A stretch of 64,000 bases of DNA from Dipteronia dyeriana. Lineage: Eukaryota; Streptophyta; Magnoliopsida; Sapindales; Sapindaceae. The notes under the pieces were generated by a model. The model was not told the origin of the DNA. It saw only the letters and a program-made list of their open reading frames with translations, and did not search any database. Shown here piece after piece: positions 33,401 to 46,071 of this stretch (positions are counted from its first letter, which is position 1; every line of letters starts with the position of its first letter). The position numbers and the translations under genes were made by a program. The DNA is taken from positions 99,392,652 through 99,456,651 of the forward strand of contig CM065299.1 in NCBI GenBank assembly GCA_032871835.1. The letters run 5' to 3'.

Positions 33401-36400
33401 CCACTAAGCTCATCATCTTCAAACTCTCCAATTTCTCCCTCTTCTTCTTGAGCAGAATATCCATTCCTCTCATCAGAACTAGCTTCAGTGTATTCTCCAT
33501 TTTCATCATCAATTTCCTTATAATTAGGATACTTTTTACCCTTGGCCCCCCTTTTCCTTTCAGTTTCCAATTCACTGGGTTCCACACCAACATTTCCACG
33601 TAACAAAATATTCTTTGAAGGTTTTTTGGATAAATTAGCAATAGTAGTATTCACTTCTTTTGAACTAACTCGAAGCCACTTCGGTACCTGGTCATACCTT
33701 GTCATCTCCTCAATCCAATCCAGCTCTTCATCCATTTGATCAAATAACTCAACTTCATCTTCACTCCTAGCAATCATCCGATTTACCTCCTGCAACGATG
33801 GAACGTCATGAAGCGTTTCTTGATACCTTTCCTCATCATGCAATAATGTCTCCAATGTCATGCGTCTCTCTTCATGGGTTGTTCTTTGGTCAAAACGCCC
33901 AGCATTAATAACCTCATCAGCCATATCAATCTTATACTGTTGAATGTTATTTCTTATGAGACTCTCAATAGATCCTATATATCGATCCTTGCCTGCAAGG
34001 TCATCTTCCATATCAACAGTACCTCCACTTTTAAATTCATCCTCTTTTTGATGACTAGCAATTTTGTCAACAACTGCTTCCATATATATGACCTTGACTT
34101 CCCTTTTCTGTCCAATGCGGTGGGCTCTAGCAACTGCTTGTTCCTCATTTTTTGGGTTTGGATCAGGATCGTATATGATGACCGTGTCAGCAGACTGAAG
34201 ATTAAGACCCCGTCCAGCTGCACGAATACTAAGCAAGAAGATAAAGCAATCTGAATTAGGGCTATTGAAGTCCACAATGGCCGATTCACGATCTTCCAAG
34301 CTAGTAGTTCCATCAATTCGTCTGAATACAAGTTGCCGCCATTGCAAATATTCCTCGAATATATCAAGAAGTTTTGTCATGGTACTGAAAAGAAGTACTC
34401 GATGCCCTGTTCGCTGAAGTTTTATTAGAATCCTATCTAGGATCCACATTTTCCCACACGATCTTACAAGAAAATCTTTGGATAAGTCATTAAAATATGG
34501 GTAATTAAGCAAAGGATGATTACAAGCTTTCCGAAGCTCCATACATCTATTATTTAGAGTTTTATACACCTTAGCCTGGTATATCGGATTTTTTTCAACC
34601 CTGCGCTGCTCATCTTCAGGATCGACTCGAAGAGTACCAGTTGATTTGATCCAATCATAAATAGCACCCTGAATAGCTGACATTTTACATCTTAGAACTA
34701 TGGAGACCTGCAGAGCAGAAATGGTATGAGAAATCAAATATACAACAGGGCATGGTCATGTGATTGCAATAACAGCATACCTTTGGTGGAAGTGAACCTT
34801 CCACATCTTCTACCCGACGTCTGAGCATAAAGGGCTCCAATATTTGATGAAGTCGGTGGATAATAATGACTTTCTTCTCAGTCTCAAGCCAGTCATCCTC
34901 CGCATTATGAGAAGGAACTTCTTTTTGAAAGGGTTGCGAGAACCAATCATGAAATGCCTTCCGATTATCAAACACTTCAGGAAGTAGTAGATTTAGAAGT
35001 GACCAAAGCTCCTTCAAATCATTCTGCAAAAGAAATCACTCCATGCTCAATTTGTCCTAGAATTTAACCAAATTGAGTACAAAAGTATATAATCATATTT
35101 AGACTGCAATATTAGCACCAACCACAAATTCAGTTCCAGGAATTTGAAGTAATGCACATAAACATTACTTTCCGCATTGTTACAATCCTAGTTCTGAAAT
35201 ATCACTTCAACACCATCAACGTCCTCCACAATTATTTGACTATATAGAATATCACATGAGAAAGTAGCTATGGAACATCTTTGCAGCAACAAAGTAACAA
35301 ACTAAGAAAAATCATCCCAAGATCTAGTGTTCAAACCAAGCCTGTAGTAGGATATCATGTCCTCCTGTGCACTTCACTAAGACATTTGACGCAACAAAAC
35401 CCTAAATGAATCCAACAAAAGGCTTTTTTCGCTCTGATGATGCAATAACACCATCGAGAATCTCAAATCACGTGAAACTGGATTGTACCTCTCAATTCTT
35501 ATCAATAATATGTGAAAACAATCCGAACATATCCCCTATCAGTTAACCAGCTAGTTCAAAAATACGTACTTTTTGTTGATCAATCGGGAACTAACTCACT
35601 AATACAGTGCTAAATTCCACTATAAGTCAGAATCATGGACAAATAAATTCAGCCTCGTGTGATTATGAAGAAGGGTCTCCCTTTTCAGCAAAGAGAAAAA
35701 TAATAAAAGTGGCAGGTAAAATACAATAGAAAAGCCACTGTCAATTTGTCCGACAACAAGTAATCAAATAGATTCAGTGACTTATCTAATTTCACTGGTA
35801 GGTGTACTCAAAGTCTCATAAAGAACAGAGGCCAAAGTAAAAATACAATGTGCCAATGATGTCAAAACCTAGTAACAGACTGCTCGGTGGGAGGTCTTGC
35901 ATTCTGTTCTTTTTCATGACTAGATGTTACTGAATAATTATTAGATTAACCAAGAGACCAGAACAAAATGATCAAAGCATCAAAGCTCAGACACACTTCA
36001 TATATGTGCTTATGGTTTAATTGACCAACTCAAATCAGCTAAAGCGATCTGTTCATGCATGAGTGGCATATCTGCACCCATGCACATCAAAAGATTTATA
36101 ACAATTGATACACCATGCAATGCACAGCCAAAGAAAGAATGTAAATCACACAAAGATACCGAGTTTACAATTCAGTTAACAATATGCATACATATGATTT
36201 TGAAGTAAAGAGACGACTTAACAAACCTGTAATGGTGTCCCTGTAAGAAGTAAGCGCCTCTGGCAGCGATATCTGTCAAGATCACGAGCCAAAACTGATT
36301 CTCTATCCTTCATTCGCTGTGCTTCATCAATTATGATATACTTCCAATCAATTTTTGACAGTTTTGAGCGGTCATACATGATGAACTCATAAGTTGTCAC

Positions 36401-39400
36401 CAGGACATTAAATTTCAGGGCACAGACCTCCTAAAAAAGAAGATCATAGAATAAATCTCTGAGACTTGACAAATCAAATCAAGTAAATATGCAAATGTAT
36501 GCCACGTACCTGAGAAAATAATTTTGACCTTTGATCTTTTCCACCAACATAATAGATGCATGACACAGATGGCAACCAACTATGCAATTCACTCTGCCAC
36601 ATGAACTCAGTTAGCAACTTCCAATAGTGCCAGAAAAAATCATTCTCACTGAGCAACAAAAAGAAACTAACCTTCCAATTTACCAATACAGCATTGGGAA
36701 CAATTATAAGATGAGGGCCATAATTCCCTTTGAATTCCATCAGATAAGCAATCAATGCCATTACCTGCACAGAAAATAAAATAATTTAGGATGGCATAAG
36801 TGTTCCAATATGTTGTTCTGTGATAATCATTATTAATTCTCCTGACAATAAAATATTAGTAGCTGATAGTTCTATACTATTACGCTATCAGAACAAAAAG
36901 AACTAAATCCCAGATGATATCCCATATATGAACAAACAGACCCTGACAAATAAAACAGCTGAATCCCTTAAAAAGACTGGAAAATATGAGAAATTTCTTG
37001 ATTCTCTTCTCTAGTGAAAACAATTGTTTCATCCACTGAACCTAACAACAGTCACCTGCACAGTCTTCCCAAGACCCATCTCATCTGCCAATATTCCATT
37101 TAATTTGTTGTTATACAAAGAAAGCATCCACTGTAACCCAACCTGCCAAACAAAACATAATCATAGCTTAAACAGCTAAACCACGGTAATGGATACTGCT
37201 GACGAAAGAAACCAGAAAAATCAAAATATTCAACAGCAACCTACAAGCTGATAGTCTCGTAAAGTTCCAGTTCGCAACATAGAAGGTTGCCTGATGACTC
37301 TTTCATTTACAGCATGCGCAAGATTATAATACCTATGAAAAACATAAAGCCAAACATAAGGAGTGACAATATAACAAAATCATACAAATGGTAAGTTAAT
37401 ATGACAAGTTAATCAATATCAAACTAAAAAATATGAAAAACATTTAATTCCTATAGAAGAGATTTCCGATCCATCACTAGAACAATCTACATTCTACATC
37501 ACAAGGAGCCAACAATTCTTTTGACACTCAACAGTCCAACAGCACGCTTGCTGAAATTTTAGTACACGGATAAATATAAAGCATATAGTCCACCCAAGTA
37601 ACTTACTTGTTAACAGATGAACTATCCCTAGGTGCATTCATTTCCAGAAACCGATTTCTAATCATTACTTCCTCCCCAGCACAAGCCGCTGCTGCCCTAA
37701 CTTCTTCTTCTGAAAGACCCTTTTGTGAGCAAACAAAACAAATGGGTTATTAACTTAAAACACCAAAAACCAAGAAAGTATGTATAAGAATAGATTATGT
37801 CCAAAAAAAACACAAATTAATGGCAGGTGCATGAAAATTTGATAAAAATAAAACTAAAACTTAACAACTTGATCAGGAGTAGGGAGAGAGAGATCAGAAC
37901 AAAGCATGCCTGCAATCGTGCAGCAGCTGCTGCAGCATTTGCTGCCTCTTCAACTTCCTGTTGGTTCTTGGCAGCTGTTATTTTACTCCCCAATTTAGAT
38001 AGATATTCTTCAGTTTGAGTCAAGAATGATGAGAGAACAGCATATCTCTCAGAAGCATCACCCGAAATATTAGTCTGCTGCTCCAGCAGCATTTCCCGGT
38101 ACCTTTCGACGTCATTATTCTTCAAGGCTTCCATTCTTTTGTTTCGATCATCATCCTTTCTCTTTGAGAACTCCCTCAACATTCTCTCGTGGTATTTGGC
38201 GACTCCCCTGTTACGGGCAGTCCGTGCATCACGGATGGCCCAGTGAACCTCAAGAAGTTTTTTACGCCACTGAGAGATGGATTTTAATTGCTTCTCTCTC
38301 ATGGCTTTCTGAGAGGTCTGTACTTGTCTTATGAGATCACTACGTTGTCGCTCACACAGCCGGACGAACTTCCGATATGGCCTGTCAGGCATTGCCATTA
38401 TCTCCTGCTGCTGTTGGTCAACTTCATCCCTTAAACGTGTCTGTAGATCTAAGAGTCTAAGCTTTTTTTCTTCAATCTGCAAGCGCAGAACAAGATCTGG
38501 CCTAATTCTTTTCCTCTCTAAATTTACTGCCAGTAGACCACTGATCTTCTTCAAATTTTCTGATCTTTTCTTATGAAGCACTTCCATGCCTTCCTCAAAA
38601 AGAAGATCTTTGAAATCATATGCCAATGTTAGATTACTATTGCTGTTAACTGTAGCTGCTGACCCAACAGAATCATGTTTCCTTGTGAAAAAGGGAAAAT
38701 CAAATAACGGTCCATGATACTTTCTGGCAGAGCCAACATCTTTTGGCTGGGCAGCAGTACTTGCTTGTACAGGCTTCTTAACTTGCATTGCATCACATGC
38801 AGCCACTTGTGGTGCAACAGACTTCCCCCTGTCTGTTGTAAGATCACTTCTTACAGGAATTTTCAAAGGACCACGTTCAACATCCTGGTCTGACTTAACA
38901 GAGAATACAGGGGTATGCTGCTCTTCTTTTCCAGCAGCTACGACAGGTGTAGATTCCTTCATGACAGCAGGCAGACCTTGAACATGAACCGCTGACACAG
39001 TTGCCTTATCATCCCCTGCATAAGCTTCCTCTTTTGAATTAATTTGTGCATTTATTGATGGCACAGCCTGTGAATCCTTTCCATTAGATTCCATATGCCT
39101 CAACTGGTCTTCTGCAATCTTCCCAGAAGATCTATCCTGATTATTTCCTGCAGCAGGTAAAAACTGAGGCTGCTGTTGCTGCTGTTGCTGCTGCTGCAAC
39201 TCAAGGGGTGGTGGAACAATAGCCTCCAGAAGCTCTTGCGGAAGAGTACCTTCTCCTTTCTGTCAAGCAAGAGAAAACAAAATAATCCACTCAGCACTTG
39301 TTAAGTAAACCAAAAGCTATAATGGGCAATTAGAGCACACATACAAACACATGGATAAAGAGTGTTTTGCAAACCTTCAGCCTCCTAAATGCTAGAATTT

Positions 39401-42219
39401 GTGCTTTAAGAACGTGTAGCTGGTGTTTAGTGAACCCACTACGCTGCTGTGGCATCTGGGTAGCCAGTCCACCCGCTGATGAGAAGTTGTTAACTGAACC
39501 ACCATCGCTGGAAGGAATCACAGATTGAGCTGAAGATCGATTAAACTGCCTGGGGTACTGCATTTGTGAAGTTTCTGGACCACCTGAATTTTTAACAGGC
39601 AAAGACTGATCCACACCCTGGCTTGTGTTCAAAGATGACTGTGGGGGGTGCATGGGAGGCATACCATTTCCAATTGCAACTGGCTGTCTAGGAGGGACTT
39701 GGTTTTCTCGGCCATGAATTCCAAACTGCTGCAATGCAAAGTTGTTAGCATTATTAACTATACCACCACTAGAAGCCGAGCCAAGAGGACTGGGGGAAGC
39801 TGTCTGCCTCGCTTTTGCGGAGCCAGATTGCCCAGATACATCACTCAATGAATTAGTCTGGGGAGAACTCTCACTGGCAACTGGTGGAGAAGAGACCTGT
39901 TGTTTTGACACTGGGATAGGTGATGATGGCCCTCCCATATTGCTTTCACTTGCTTTTTGCTGTGCAGCCATCTTAGCCTGCATGAGTGGAATTAGCTGTG
40001 CCATCAAGTTGGCATTTGCAGGTTGTGACAGATCAATATTGCGCTCAAGTGCCCATGCCTGCAACTGAGCAGCCATTGCGAACTGGTTGTTAGCCATGCT
40101 TTGCGAAGCCTGTGCAGCCTGCGCAGCCTGCACAGGCCTAACAACATTAGCAGCCATCATTTGCCCACCAACTGTCTGCTGACCTTGGGATTTTGATTCA
40201 CTCCTTGGGTCAGAAGCTGGCTGCTGTCCTTGCTCCATCTGCTTTTCACCACGAGCAAACTGTTCAGATGAATTTTTGGAAGATGTCGCCTGAGCCTGAT
40301 TGGCCGACTGCATGGACATCAATTCCTGCATTTTCAAATTTCCCATCCGCATGTCTTGATCCTTCCCAGCTGCTGGAGCAAACATCCCCATTTTAGCTTG
40401 GTGCTGTGATTGCATAACAGAAGCAGTTTTTTGCTGAGCCTGTAGAGCATACTGGAGATAAGCTTGATGAACAGGATTTAGTACTTGCTGCTCAACACCT
40501 TGACCTCTATTCTGGCCATCCTGGGATGAACCATGTTGTTGCGCAAAATCAAAAAACTTCCTGGACAGTTGAGGCAATTGTTGCATGGAGCCCGGAGATG
40601 AAGCAAAGTTACCACCTCCCATCACTCCTGGAAGACCACCAACTTGATATGCTAAAATGGTTTCATTTCCTTCTGGTTTTCTAAGTAATTGTTGCTGGAA
40701 TGACTGCATAAACAATTTAACAGTATAGTTTAAGCCATATTTCACGTGTCCCAGATACCAGATACTAATAATCGAGAAATAAAAACCAATATTAAAATTA
40801 GTAAGAAATCACCACCCGCCCTCATTTGCAGAGTCTTTGTTTCTGGTCATACATAGCAAAGCACCATGGGATGGAGATGATCATAAATTCTTAAGGATAT
40901 CAAGGTATTTTACAAGACATGTCAAAGTGCAGCGACAAAAAAAGATGCATAGTGACAACAAGAAAGTAATTATGCAAGACAGAAAAAAAACAAAAAAAAA
41001 AAGGCCTAATTGGATAAATGATCAACAACAAATTCAGAGTTATTGATAATACAGTACATACTTTAATGTGTAACTTGACCTGTACAGGTCAAAAACAATC
41101 CATGAAAAGTTTTTTATTTTTTTCTTTAAAAAAAAAGATCAAGTTTCATGGCTTAAAATTACTAATGATAACTTAAGAAATAAGTATAATCAGTGTAACA
41201 AAAGTACAAATCAACAGGGCATAACATGCACAAATAGGTCAGGTCAACCAAATACAACATTGAAAGGTATGAAATCGCACAGATATTAGTCATATTAACG
41301 AAGAATCCCACAAACCAGCTTCCCGAAGTTAAAGCATGAAAATATGGCCCCAGCCAACTCTACAATCTTCGAGAAACGCAAAATCTGTGATATTTTTCCA
41401 ATTAGGTGGGTCCTGATTGAAATCAAACCCCGGACCTTGTGGGAAAACCACAGGCCAAAATGCTCAAGCAACCCCTCAGGGTTACATGGATTTCATTATA
41501 AACAACACAAGACAGCAATTGACATACTCATTGCATTATGTTTCAACCATAAAAATTATATTAGATTGTTATACAGATACATCCAAAAACCACATTTATA
41601 CAAACCACCCAAAACCAAGTAGAGAAAACCCCTGTTTTCCATTATTACCAACCTATCCAGATATTCTAAATCGATGACTCAAGATATGCGGAATAAACTA
41701 AAAATAGTATGACATCAAGCACAACAAATAATCAATTCCAAATCCTATAGAGACCGCACAAAGCGGTATTCATTCTCTCCTGGGTACGACAAAGTGCTGG
41801 AGCCCAGTTATAGTTAAGCAACCCAATTTGTAATGCTCTCATCAATTCCCATTTTCGAGTAATCTAAGACATGCCCAGCTCACCTCCTAAAAAAACTAAT
41901 AATCCAAAAGACAACGTTCCACGCTAATCAACCAAAGGCACATTAATTACGAAACCACTCTCAGTAACAAAACCCACATGTCAATCAGCTAAATTTCCAC
42001 ACAAAAATCCCCTACACACAACCCCAAAAAAAAAAAAAAAATTACACCGAAAGACTTAACCTGTCTCTGCTGCTGTTGGTGCTGCTGCTGCAACGGATCA
42101 AAACCCAAGTGGGGCGTCGACACGGCAGAGGATGAAGAAGACGGCGATGCCGCAGACGATGTAGATGCCGCCCGGCCCGTCGGGTTCCGGGTGGACCCAC
42201 CCCCACCCCCCGATTGCAT
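30402..42219 (-). CDS. BRM: BRAHMA (BRM) SWI/SNF chromatin-remodelling ATPase
   Basis: Fourteen exons on minus: 42219-42061, 40703-39375, 39259-37910, 37719-37607, 37332-37245, 37142-37056, 36764-36672, 36593-36510, 36427-36227, 35023-34781, 34707-33160, 33069-32524, 31577-31326, 31043-30402. They join in phase to 2,244 residues; the Arabidopsis protein is about 2,190. Order: Gln/Ser-rich N terminus, QLQ (about 475-500), HSA (about 797-870), SNF2 ATPase with Walker A DEMGLGKT (1033-1040) and DEAQ (1135-1138), helicase C with [11 protein letters not shown] and RAHRIGQKR (to about 1450), SnAC, acidic linker, and a C-terminal bromodomain (about 1950-2055). It ends [18 protein letters not shown] is the motor of plant SWI/SNF complexes in the nucleus. 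All introns are GT-AG except the third, which reads as GC-AG. The start lies in MQSGGGGG, matching known BRM proteins. Confidence 0.97.
31764..32372. repeat. 306-bp tandem duplication in BRM intron 12
   Basis: Copy A (31764-32069) and copy B (32070 to about 32372) both begin CTATATGTTGCCTACCAGC and both end with a GCAAATTTAAAAGCTAAAGC block followed by GAGATG/AAGATG. The copies are diverged but easily aligned. Wholly intronic. Confidence 0.85.
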
Positions 42220-43896
42220 ACAAGTTTACAATTTAAACCCCAATTTACAGAAAACAAAAAAAAAAACACAAACAACAAAATCAATAACTCAAAACCTCCA
42301 CCAACAACATCCAAACAAAATCCCTCCAATTTTTGAAATAAAAAACCCTTATTTTACCCTTCGATCCCAACGTTCAAAAAGTAAAAAAGACCCCACTTTC
42401 TCTCTCTAGATTGTGCCCCATTTTCCCTCTCTAGAAAACGAGAATTTCGGCTTGATCTTTGTAAATTTGGAAGAAGTTGAGAGAGAAGCGAACTCGGCGG
42501 AACCACTGATCTGACTCACTACTACTATCTCTGTTGTGGGTTTCACGCGATTCGCAAACAATTTTTTTTTCAGTCAAACCCTAAGTTTTTTTTATAAAAA
42601 AAAATAATAAATATCTTTTTTTCTGTTTATTGGTTTTTGAAGTTAATTTTTCTCAGGTTTGTAATTGTAACTGAAATTCTCTCTGCTAGGGGCTGTGACT
42701 TTATGCACTGAGAAATGGGGCCCACTAGTTTTTTAAATTACCAAAAGGGAATGCGGGAAATTTGGCCCTGGATTTCGTTATAATTACATTTCTAACCCAC
42801 CACGTCGTCTTAGCTGGAAATATAGAGCATCATTCAACCTATATTTTAGCCAAAAATAATTTGTAATGTAATTTTTTTTTCATGAACAGTTTTTTAAAAT
42901 TATTTTTTTATTGATTACACCATAATTATCGATCTTAGGATTTTGCTTATTTAAATAATTAAAAATATATTTTTTAACATGAACAAAGTATAAATGTTTA
43001 ATAATTAAAAAAAATGATGCAACTTAATGTGAGTACGTTTATATGAATATTGAGTTTATTTATTATTAATATTAAATTAAATTTTGTAGAATGTAATTTT
43101 ATATATATATTAATGTATTAAATGATGCAATTCTTTGAAAGAATATTTTGGTGGGATTGGATACGTGACTTGTACATGTTTTGTATTTATGTAAATCTTC
43201 AGTAAATAGAAGGTCAATGTTGTTAATTCAATAATTAAAATAAATTAATTGGAGTGGATAATTTTTTCTTATTTTTAGATAATAATAAATATTAAATCTT
43301 TTGTTTCAAGTTTCAAGGTCTCATCCAGAATTTGTCAAGATAAATAGCTAATTTGATTGTTTTAATACAAATGTAACCAATGAAAATGTCTGGATGGAGC
43401 GTTACACTGTAATATACAAGGCTACAAGCATTATGCGTCTATTGATTATTAATTTTATAATTTATCAAAAAAAATTGATTTTTTATTTGAATTAGAACTC
43501 ATTAATTGTTTATATAAATACGAAGAATGTTATTTTATCTAAATTTGATATCTAAATAATATATGAATCAATATAATCCATTTATTTAAATTCTCACACA
43601 ATTTAAATGAATATATTATTATCACTGTATTAAATTTATATAAAATAGTAATATTATTAAAATATTACTTTTTATATATATATATTGTAAATTTGTCATT
43701 TTGTCGATGTAAAAAAAAGCGCGATAGTTCTCAAAGCAAAAAATTCTTGCTTGCAGATACGAAAAAGTGAGAAATGACTCTTCCAATCATTTCAATCCAC
43801 GTCCAGGAACACGTGAATGTCGGCTTCCATTTGAAGACATGTAAAACGATGTCGTTCTATGCACAATAACAAAAAAAATTAATTAGAAAAATAAAA
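42220..43896. other. BRM leader/promoter and AT-rich spacer
   Basis: The BRM leader on minus (42220 to about 42,540) is rich in GA on the sense strand, with AGAGAGAAAG and AGAGAGAAGC tracts. Beyond it, 42,600-43,890 is AT-rich with no open frame or repeat that I can name. Confidence 0.5.
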
Positions 43897-43983
43897 TCCG
43901 ACCTGCCGGATTCGAACCAGCGACCTAAGGATGACAGCATATCCAACTACAGTCCTCCGCTCTACCAACTGAGCTAAGGTCGG
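43897..43983 (-). tRNA. trnY-GUA (nuclear): tRNA-Tyr (GTA) with a 14-nt intron
   Basis: On minus the gene starts CCGACCTTAGCTCAG and ends GGCAGGTCGG plus discriminator A. The 7-bp acceptor stem (CCGACCT with AGGTCGG) pairs fully. The A box TAGCTCAGTTGG and B box GGTTCGAATCC are canonical. The anticodon GTA is at 43950-43948, and the intron occupies 43946-43933, one base after the anticodon, as in nearly all plant nuclear tRNA-Tyr genes. Mature length 73 nt. A T-rich terminator (TTTTATTTTT) follows directly, and CAA motifs lie just upstream. Confidence 0.97.
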
Positions 43984-44095
43984 TTGTTGATTGTCTTCTC
44001 AATTCATATTTTATTAACTGATGCAACACAATCTACCAATATGGATCTTAAGTTGATAAGTAATGACTAATGACCCAATTGGTATTCAAAACTTA

Positions 44096-44338
44096 AGTGG
44101 CGTTTGGTTACTATAAAGGAATATGAATTAGAATGGTAATGAGAATGAGAATTGGAATGGAAAAATGATTTCTTTGTTTGATTGGGACTTTAGAATCAAT
44201 ATCTGAATCAATAATATTTTGTTTGGCTAACAACTGAATGGAATAGAATCAACTGTATTTTGACCAAAATACCCCTAATTACAAAACATTTATAATAACA
44301 TTATATATTATGGATAATAATAATAAAAATATATAATA

Positions 44339-44381
<43 letters not shown>

Positions 44382-44834
44382 ATATATATATAATATAAAT
44401 ATTATATATATATTATTATATATTAAATAAAATATATCATATACATATATTACATAATAATATATATTATAAATATTATTATATATTTTTTAATATATAT
44501 TATTATATATTATATATTATAAATATTATATATTATATATTAATATTAATATTATTAAATATATAAATATTATATATAATTATATAATGTGTATATATAT
44601 ATATAATTAGAAAATATAATGTTCATTTTGGATAATAATAATAAAATATAAAAGTATAAATTATATAATAATATATATATATATATATTATATTATATAA
44701 TTATATATAAATATTATATATTATTATATAATGTATTTATATATATATACATTATGTATATAATAATATATAATATATAATATAAATAATTAGAAAATAT
44801 AATATATATATATATATATTGGATAATAATAATA

Positions 44835-44870
<36 letters not shown>

Positions 44871-45013
44871 ATAATATAATATATATTTTGGATAATAATA
44901 ATATAATTTAAAAGTATAAATAATATAATATAATATAATATATGAATATATATAATATATGCATAATAATATATATATATAATAATAATAAATATTATAT
45001 AATAGTATGATAT

Positions 45014-45050
<37 letters not shown>

Positions 45051-45236
45051 TTTGGAAATGAGGGTATTTTTGGAATTGAGTTGTGTGATAGATGGTTATT
45101 TTTGGAAAGAAAATGTGTTAATGGAATGGACATTCCATTGGTTTTTGGATGGAATGCTCATTCCATTGGAATTTAACAAATCAAACAAATGGAATGAATT
45201 TCTTTCCATTCCATTATACCCAACCAAACACCACCT
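44096..45236. mobile_element. Harbinger-like MITE with an expanded AT core
   Basis: The left end (AAGTGGCGTTTGGTTACTAT) and inverted right end (AAGGTGGTGTTTGGTTGGGT) form terminal inverted repeats; GGAATGGAAT-type words recur inside both ends. The middle is almost pure AT dinucleotide. The superfamily is inferred from the GTTTGGTT-type terminus. An exact target duplication is not clear. Confidence 0.6.
44280..45052. repeat. AT-dinucleotide-rich satellite-like block
   Basis: About 770 bases composed almost only of A and T, including (AT)n runs at 44347-44375, 44836-44865 and 45018-45046 and recurring ATTTTGGATAATAATAAT phrases (44,625, 44,815, 44,885), so part arose by tandem copying of a larger unit. 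Confidence 0.9.
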
Positions 45237-46071
45237 TAGATTTATGGAATTTATAATACTACTTGATGCGTAGATATAGATGGAAAACATCAAACAGGCA
45301 TTAGTTAGACGTCCCTACTAGAGTTGCACAAACTACCCACCATGAGCCCCATCTCTCCGTTTGAGGGTAAAATGACTTGCAAAAATGATAATAGAGATGT
45401 GGGCGGAGTGAATTTCACCATGGAGACGGGGATGGGGAGTGGTTGCCCGTCCCCATTTTACCCGAAATATATTAACTTACTAGTTACTAAACTTCTTTAT
45501 CTGTTTTGGTTTTGGTTAATATGTAATTGTAGCTATAGGTTTATTTTTAGTTTTATGTCAATCAGTCAAGGGAAGTATGAGAAATGGGATCAATAGGGGA
45601 GACTGTGGACTTGGGGGATAGAGGGGAAGAGTCGAAGAGGAGACCTCCAAGCTCCAGGAGTTAATATCAATAACTGTTAGATTCAAAAGCTTAAATTTAT
45701 AAACATGGGCTTAACTATAATATTTAATACATATGTTTATGGGATTTATGATAACAAAAAAAAAATAGAAGAATTTCCATTTGAAAGATCCATACAATTT
45801 CAATGAACCTTCTACTTATCGATGCTTTGCTAATATTGAGATAGTATTTCGGAATCGTGTAATGGAATACATGGTTTTCAAGAGAAACAAAAATGGACAT
45901 CTCAAACTATATAATTAATGAATCATAAGAAAATACATTTTATATTAAGCTCTTTCATTTCCAGAACAAAGACATCACATTTGAGACACAGAGAACTCAA
46001 CAAGAACATAAAACAAGTAATTAACTTAACAATAAGAGAGCTTTCAGATGAGCTAGTCCTATTCACAAGCA
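45237..46071. other. spacer with a C/G-rich repeat fragment, then CAS 3' region
   Basis: 45,310-45,470 holds a fragment with GGGGATGGGGAG and its near complement CCCGTCCCCATTTTACCCG, a pattern seen in plant MITE ends. The rest is AT-rich. The last 100-200 bases should be the 3' untranslated region of the minus-strand synthase gene. Confidence 0.4.

Noticed and set aside
30769..34254. Several + strand open frames over BRM (for example 30769-31056, 33874-34254)
   Set aside because: They lie antisense to conserved BRM coding exons and have no recognisable protein content.
38331..40396. Further + strand open frames over BRM exons 2 and 3
   Set aside because: Shadows of glutamine- and serine-rich coding sequence on the minus strand.
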